Positions 7,060-9,725 of a DNA stretch of 9,725 nucleotides are shown here, piece after piece. Source of the stretch: Clostridium sp. (GTDB taxonomy: Bacteria; Bacillota; Clostridia; Clostridiales; Clostridiaceae); the NCBI GenBank assembly GCA_012511315.1, contig JAAZGI010000379.1, positions 1 to 9,725 of the forward strand, written 5' to 3'. Within the stretch, counting starts at the first letter, position 1. The number at the start of each line of letters is the position of its first letter. The notes beneath the pieces were generated by a model. That model searched no databases. It worked only from the letters and a program-made list of their open reading frames with translations, and was not told where the DNA came from. The position numbers were made by a program, and so were the translations under genes.

Positions 7060-7404
7060 TTAATATGTTTCATATTTAGGATGACCTTTCTTGTATAAAT
7101 GGTCCAGAACGCCATTAAATTGTTCAGAATCTTCTCAAGAGAAAGAATTTAAGACTCTAGTAAGAGTTGGTCAAGAAGCTAGAGATTACTTGCCTAAAAT
7201 AAAGATCACAGGATCATACCTTAAGCCATTGGCATCATCATGGTTATGATAACCGGCTACATTTTGATAAATAAGTTGTTCAATAATTGAAGAAATTGTA
7301 TGAGTCCGTTTAGACTCATCATCAAAGGGTTCCTTAAAAAGAAGATTGATACCCAGCTTAGCGATGAATTCTTTGAGTGAAATCAAACCATTATCTGACG
7401 AAAG
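7060..7404 (-). pseudogene. IS1380-family transposase, N-terminal relic
   Basis: On the minus strand the frame read down from about 7404 gives YLSSDNGLISLKEFIAKLGI, then a run ending with IIEQLIYQNVAGYHNHDDAN and GLRYDPVIFILGK. These match the IS1380-family N-terminus, with its Q-x-x-AGYH-x-x-DDA-x-x-L-x-DP-V pattern. After TAA (7188-7186) the same frame continues SLAS-stop-PTLTRVLNSFS-stop, which corresponds to the family's LASQPTLSR segment. There are therefore several nonsense changes, and the catalytic DDE part is missing. Recognisable similarity fades near 7060. The relic abuts the decayed tnpB in the opposite orientation, suggesting insertion or recombination into that element. It is not functional. 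Confidence 0.7.
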
Positions 7405-7676
7405 GTATGTTGCGTAATCTTAAACTAGCAAAAAGTATATCTGATGTGTCTTGGTCTAGTTTTGTGAATAAACTACAATACAAGACTGACTGGTAGGGAC
7501 GCGAACTCATTAAGGTAGAACAATGGTTTCCATCTAGTCAAATTTGTCCAGGGTGTGGTTATAAAGAGGGCAAGAAATCTCTTGATATTCGAGAATGGGG
7601 TTGTCTTGTTTGCTATGCTCATCACGACCGAGATCTCAACTTGGCCGAGAGATTGGGACTTAGATCATTATCTTAG
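7395..7676 (+). pseudogene. tnpB: Decayed TnpB C-terminal fragment, copy C
   Basis: One frame from about 7395 to TAG 7674-7676 encodes the last 90-odd residues of TnpB, with one internal TAG at 7494-7496 where the family usually has Tyr (W-Y-G-R). Readable blocks are KGMLRNLKLAKSISDVSWS, GRELIKVEQWFPSSQ, the zinc finger ICPGCGYKEG with CLVC, and HHDRDLN carrying the last RuvC Asp. The N-terminal two thirds, with the first two RuvC residues, are absent; the IS1380 relic takes their place. About five codons are missing after HHDRDLN compared with copy A. It cannot make a nuclease. A functional TnpB elsewhere could in principle use its guide RNA. Confidence 0.85.
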
Positions 7677-7811
7677 ATAAAACAATAATCGTAGGAGCTG
7701 CGGGGATCGCTTGGTAAATAAGAAATACGCTATCAAATATGCCCTATTCTGGAGAAGCTCCCACTTCAAGCGTTAAAACCGTTAGGTTTAGCTAAGTGGT
7801 GAGTAGTTCAC
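7677..7811 (+). ncRNA. Transposon right end / omegaRNA relic, copy C
   Basis: The sequence follows the tnpB relic directly and matches copy A, apart from an 18-base deletion near 7724. The 5' hairpin is UCGUAG-GAG-CUGCGG (7689-7703). Compared with copy A, two pairs have changed to G-U, so all six pairs are kept, a mild sign of selection on RNA shape. The terminal structure is intact: CCACTT (7761-7766) with AAGTGG (7794-7799), and AAACC with GGTTT inside. The boundary is TTCAC at 7811. The guide-position bases are TTGCATCTTCCTATTC, one base different from copy B. Confidence 0.62.
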
Positions 7812-7911
7812 TTGCATCTTCCTATTCGTTTCACATCTTGATACGAGCTATTCAAACATTTGTGCGCAAATAAGTCTAACAGCACTAATGCGTTCTGTTT
7901 ATCTTTGAGTA
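7812..7911 (+). repeat. 100-bp flank repeat shared with 3685-3784 (copy C side)
   Basis: These bases match the flank of copy B at about 95 of 100 positions without gaps, and both matches end at TCTTTGAGTA. Here the following sequence is AT-rich and noncoding, while at copy B it leads into a promoter. The shared limit suggests a duplicated block of scar plus flank. Confidence 0.75.
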
Positions 7912-7989
7912 AATTAATATAAACAAACTTCATAGCAAGAAGTTAAAGAACCAAGAAGATGTAATTCTGTACAAAAAAACAGCATAAAC

Positions 7990-8035
7990 TTAGAGCGCAC
8001 TTAACAAGCCCGTGGGCTTATTAAGTGCGCTCTAA
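7990..8035. other. 46-base near-perfect hairpin (22-bp stem)
   Basis: TTAGAGCGCACTTAACAAGC plus CC (7990-8011) pairs with GGGCTTATTAAGTGCGCTCT plus AA (8014-8035) with one C-A mismatch and a two-base centre. It is much more G+C-rich than its surroundings. No T-run follows directly on either strand (a T7 run occurs ten bases beyond on the minus strand), so it is not a textbook terminator. It may be a bidirectional terminator, an RNase III target or a replication/recombination structure. Confidence 0.75.
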
Positions 8036-8300
8036 AATGAGCATAGCCACAAACTAAATAAAGTTAAAGGCTAAACGAGAACCTAGCTGTAGTGCAGGAT
8101 GACAAAAAAGGAGTCATTGCTCATCTAAATACTTAGATTTGCAACAACTCTATTTATATTCTGCCACACACAGGAGATTTACATAGATGATGAGGGAATT
8201 CTTTCTTAGGGAGAGCCGATATGAAGGGAATCAATTTACACTACTTGTAATAAGGCTTATTTTATAAATAGAAATGATACAATTCATTTTCAGGGGAGTG
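8036..8300. other. Intergenic stretch with no recognised gene
   Basis: No convincing reading frame on either strand. Small inverted repeats are present, such as ATCTAA-ATAC-TTAGAT near 8124-8139. GAGCCGATATGAAGGGAA (about 8214-8231) faintly resembles group II intron domain sequence, but nothing else supports an intron. Confidence 0.5.
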
Positions 8301-8302
8301 TC

Positions 8303-8332
8303 ATGCTTAATTTCAGAAGGAAAAGTTTATAG
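8303..8332 (+). CDS. Possible nine-residue leader peptide before a terminator
   Basis: GGGGAG (8293-8298) lies four bases before ATG 8303, which opens MLNFRRKSL and stops at TAG 8330. A Rho-independent terminator begins nine bases later. The pairing of a strong ribosome binding site, a tiny basic peptide and a terminator recalls attenuation leaders. It may equally be the tail of a lost gene. Coding by so short a frame cannot be shown from sequence alone. Confidence 0.25.
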   Translation: MLNFRRKSL

Positions 8333-8340
8333 ATTTTAGA

Positions 8341-8377
8341 ACGCACAAATATAATTAGTTACATTTGGTGCGTTTTT
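8341..8377 (+). terminator. Rho-independent terminator
   Basis: ACGCACAAAT (8341-8350) pairs with ATTTGGTGCGT (8363-8373) with one bulged base, followed by a five-T run (8373-8377). It would end transcription coming from the scar C side before the palindrome region and the secreted-protein relic. Confidence 0.7.
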
Positions 8378-8487
8378 GGTGCTCCAAACAGGAATGAAAA
8401 CCGCAGTTTTACAAGGGTTCAGGCAGTTTGCCAATGTCCTTTTCTTCTTGGAAAGAAGAGGATTATCCCGCTGCATTTGATAGGGTT

Positions 8488-8518
8488 ATCGTACGATAGA
8501 CGTACGATTAGACGTAAG
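8488..8518. repeat. Tandem CGTACGAT repeats with palindromic core
   Basis: CGTACGATAGA (8490-8500) is followed directly by CGTACGATTAGA (8501-8512) and CGTAAG. The first unit lies in the perfect palindrome ATCGTACGAT (8488-8497). The 11-12 bp period, about one helical turn, suggests binding sites for a dimeric regulator. No regulator gene is present in the window. Confidence 0.5.
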
Positions 8519-8541
8519 TTTGTCCCGCAGGCTAATACGGT

Positions 8542-8639
8542 TTTATTATTTATAAAACTATCGACTTATAAATAACAAATAATATCACCCTTATTAAAAT
8601 ACTATCAATTATGAATCATAAATAATAATATTTTAATAA
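8542..8639. promoter_or_regulatory. Two AT-rich palindromes upstream of the secreted-protein relic
   Basis: First palindrome: TTATTTATAA (8546-8555) and TTATAAATAA (8566-8575), a perfect 10-bp inverted repeat. Second: TTATTAAAATA (8591-8601) and TATTTTAATAA (8629-8639), with TTATGAATCATAA (8609-8621) sharing the same centre at 8615, giving a 49-base palindrome with about 21 of 24 possible pairs. ACTATC followed by an A-rich stretch occurs in both. They could be operators or recombination sites. AT-richness alone gives some inverted repeats, but a shared centre is unlikely by chance. Confidence 0.5.
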
Positions 8640-8680
8640 AGATGAAAATGATTACAGATTTGGATTTATTTATTATCAAA

Positions 8681-8690
8681 AGGGAGGTGA
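8681..8690 (+). promoter_or_regulatory. Consensus Shine-Dalgarno without a normal start codon
   Basis: AGGGAGGTGA closely matches the anti-SD complement, but no ATG, GTG or TTG follows at normal distance. ATT at 8694 opens a 24-codon frame (IKLQLQIVDNQNIKRKCCCG, then EYVD) that stops before the next gene's frame. It may be a lost start codon of an upstream peptide or a rare ATT start. Confidence 0.35.
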
Positions 8691-8748
8691 TATATTAAAT
8701 TACAACTTCAAATTGTAGATAACCAAAATATAAAAAGGAAGTGTTGTT

Positions 8749-9718
8749 GTGGCGAATATGTTGATTAAAAAGTTAATCTCATTATCTTTGGTTTTGTTTT
8801 GTTAATTATGTCGTCTCCATTTCTTAGTTTTGGCGCAACTACTTATTTTTCTGCAGAGTATTTAGTAAAGGATAAATCTTCTGATACTTATTTAGAAGTC
8901 GTTAAAGAAAACGGGTTTAAGTATATCTTTCTAAAAAATAAAAATCAAATTAAAGCAATTACTCTTGATAAGAATAATAAGATTATTGAAGCTATGTGAG
9001 GGATTTACAACAAAAAGATTCTTACTATAAAATAAAAATTAATAAAGATAATGAAGGCTCTCTGGGAATAAGTTCCGACTTGAACTATAATGCGATATTG
9101 AGTGATATTGATACGGAGGAGAAAGAAATAGTAAGTCTTCCCTTAGAATATCACAATAGTGACTTTTCCGATGGCGGGATGGTTACAGCTGCTGCAACCT
9201 ATGCTGATTTTGCAAGGGCTGTAAAAAAAGAAGCTATTAAGGTATATGGTTCCATTGTCTTCTCCGATTTAATTTCTTCTGGATCATATTATGGAAGAAC
9301 AGGTTATGTCTATTATTCTAGAAGCTATTCAGCAAGTAAAACTATAACCTTCAGTGTAGCTGCAGGATTATCTTTAAGTGCTATTTCACTCCTGTTAGGG
9401 CTTCCTTATGCAAGAGTAAAAGGGTTGGTTACATTGGCCGTTTCCGGCGGTGGGGTTTTGGTATCAGCTATGCTGCAATCTGTTCAACAATGGTCAGTTA
9501 AGGTTGATAATGGAAAAGAGGTGAAAGTAGGCTCTCTTTATCCTTATCGAACATACAAACAAATATTTGGAGATGTTTTCGCTAGAGAAACATCCACAGG
9601 CAGTATTGTAACATTACCATTCGAGTATGATAGAACTGAGTATTGGGGAAGCTATTACAATGATAATCAAGCTTTAATAAAGCATGGCATTTCAGTTTAT
9701 AATGGTTTAAATCCTTAA
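8749..9718 (+). pseudogene. Secreted bacteriocin/toxin-like protein gene broken by two apparent frameshifts
   Basis: Three frames join into one protein of about 323 residues. GTG 8749, with AAGGAAG at 8735-8741, begins VANMLIKKLISLSLVLF, the start of a signal peptide, then meets TAA 8803. The frame shifted by -1 (within about 8769-8802) continues LIMSSPFLSFGA, completing the signal peptide with cleavage near SFGA, and runs to TGA 8997. A second -1 shift at ATGTGA continues from GTG 8996 as RDLQQKDSYYKIKIN to TAA 9716-9718. The last 240 residues contain a Gly/Ala/Ser-rich hydrophobic stretch (117-162 of that part) that could insert in membranes, and Tyr-rich segments on both sides. The shape recalls large secreted bacteriocins such as geobacillin 26; this is a weak resemblance from memory. 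Alternatively, GTG 8996 is a coupled second gene. Either sequencing errors or true decay would explain the breaks. Confidence 0.55.
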
Positions 9719-9725
9719 GAAAATA

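Noticed and set aside
8214..8231. GAGCCGATATGAAGGGAA as a group II intron relic
   Set aside because: Only this short stretch resembles the intron motif; no domain V hairpin, reverse transcriptase fragment or intron boundary was seen.
8394..8477. 27-codon plus-strand frame MKTAVLQGFRQFANVLFFLE...
   Set aside because: No properly spaced SD, no family recognised, and it follows a terminator; too short to support.

Overview
The window looks like an accessory region of a low-G+C, Bacillales-like Firmicute. Strong AGGAGG-type ribosome binding sites, tight gene overlaps, AT-rich DNA and TnpB (IS200/IS605-type) relics support this; the species cannot be named from the sequence.

Layout. (1) Bases 1-230 are the 3' end of a tnpB gene followed by its right-end/omegaRNA region (copy A). 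(2) Bases 255-3103 are an exporter operon: two half-permeases of FtsX/MacB-like shape (the first split by a -1 frameshift at A AAA AAG) and a MacB-type ATPase. This resembles the exporter/immunity ABC system of lactococcin-972-type bacteriocins, but no precursor gene is present, because the TnpB element abuts the operon. (3) Bases 3104-3569 hold decayed fragments. (4) Bases 3570-3784 are a second right-end/omegaRNA relic (copy B) plus a 100-bp flank. (5) Bases 3835-6979 are a second cassette: a good sigma-A promoter, a small secreted protein, two polytopic membrane proteins and an ABC ATPase, tightly packed. (6) Bases 7060-7404 (minus strand) are an IS1380-family transposase N-terminal relic abutting a decayed tnpB C-terminus (7395-7676), a third omegaRNA relic (copy C) and the same 100-bp flank as copy B. 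(7) Bases 7912-8748 lack a clear gene but contain a 22-bp-stem hairpin, a mini-ORF with a terminator, and nested palindromes. (8) Bases 8749-9718 are a secreted-protein gene broken by two apparent frameshifts.

Overall reading: three secreted-protein/exporter modules, probably bacteriocin-like or self-protection systems, lie side by side, each preceded by a TnpB right-end scar. Copies B and C share flank and nearly the same guide, so they probably arose by segmental duplication or by insertion into a repeated sequence. The bacteriocin interpretation rests on gene layout and protein shape and is not proven. All frame breaks go in the same direction (-1), so sequencing error must be excluded before any programmed frameshift or pseudogene is accepted.
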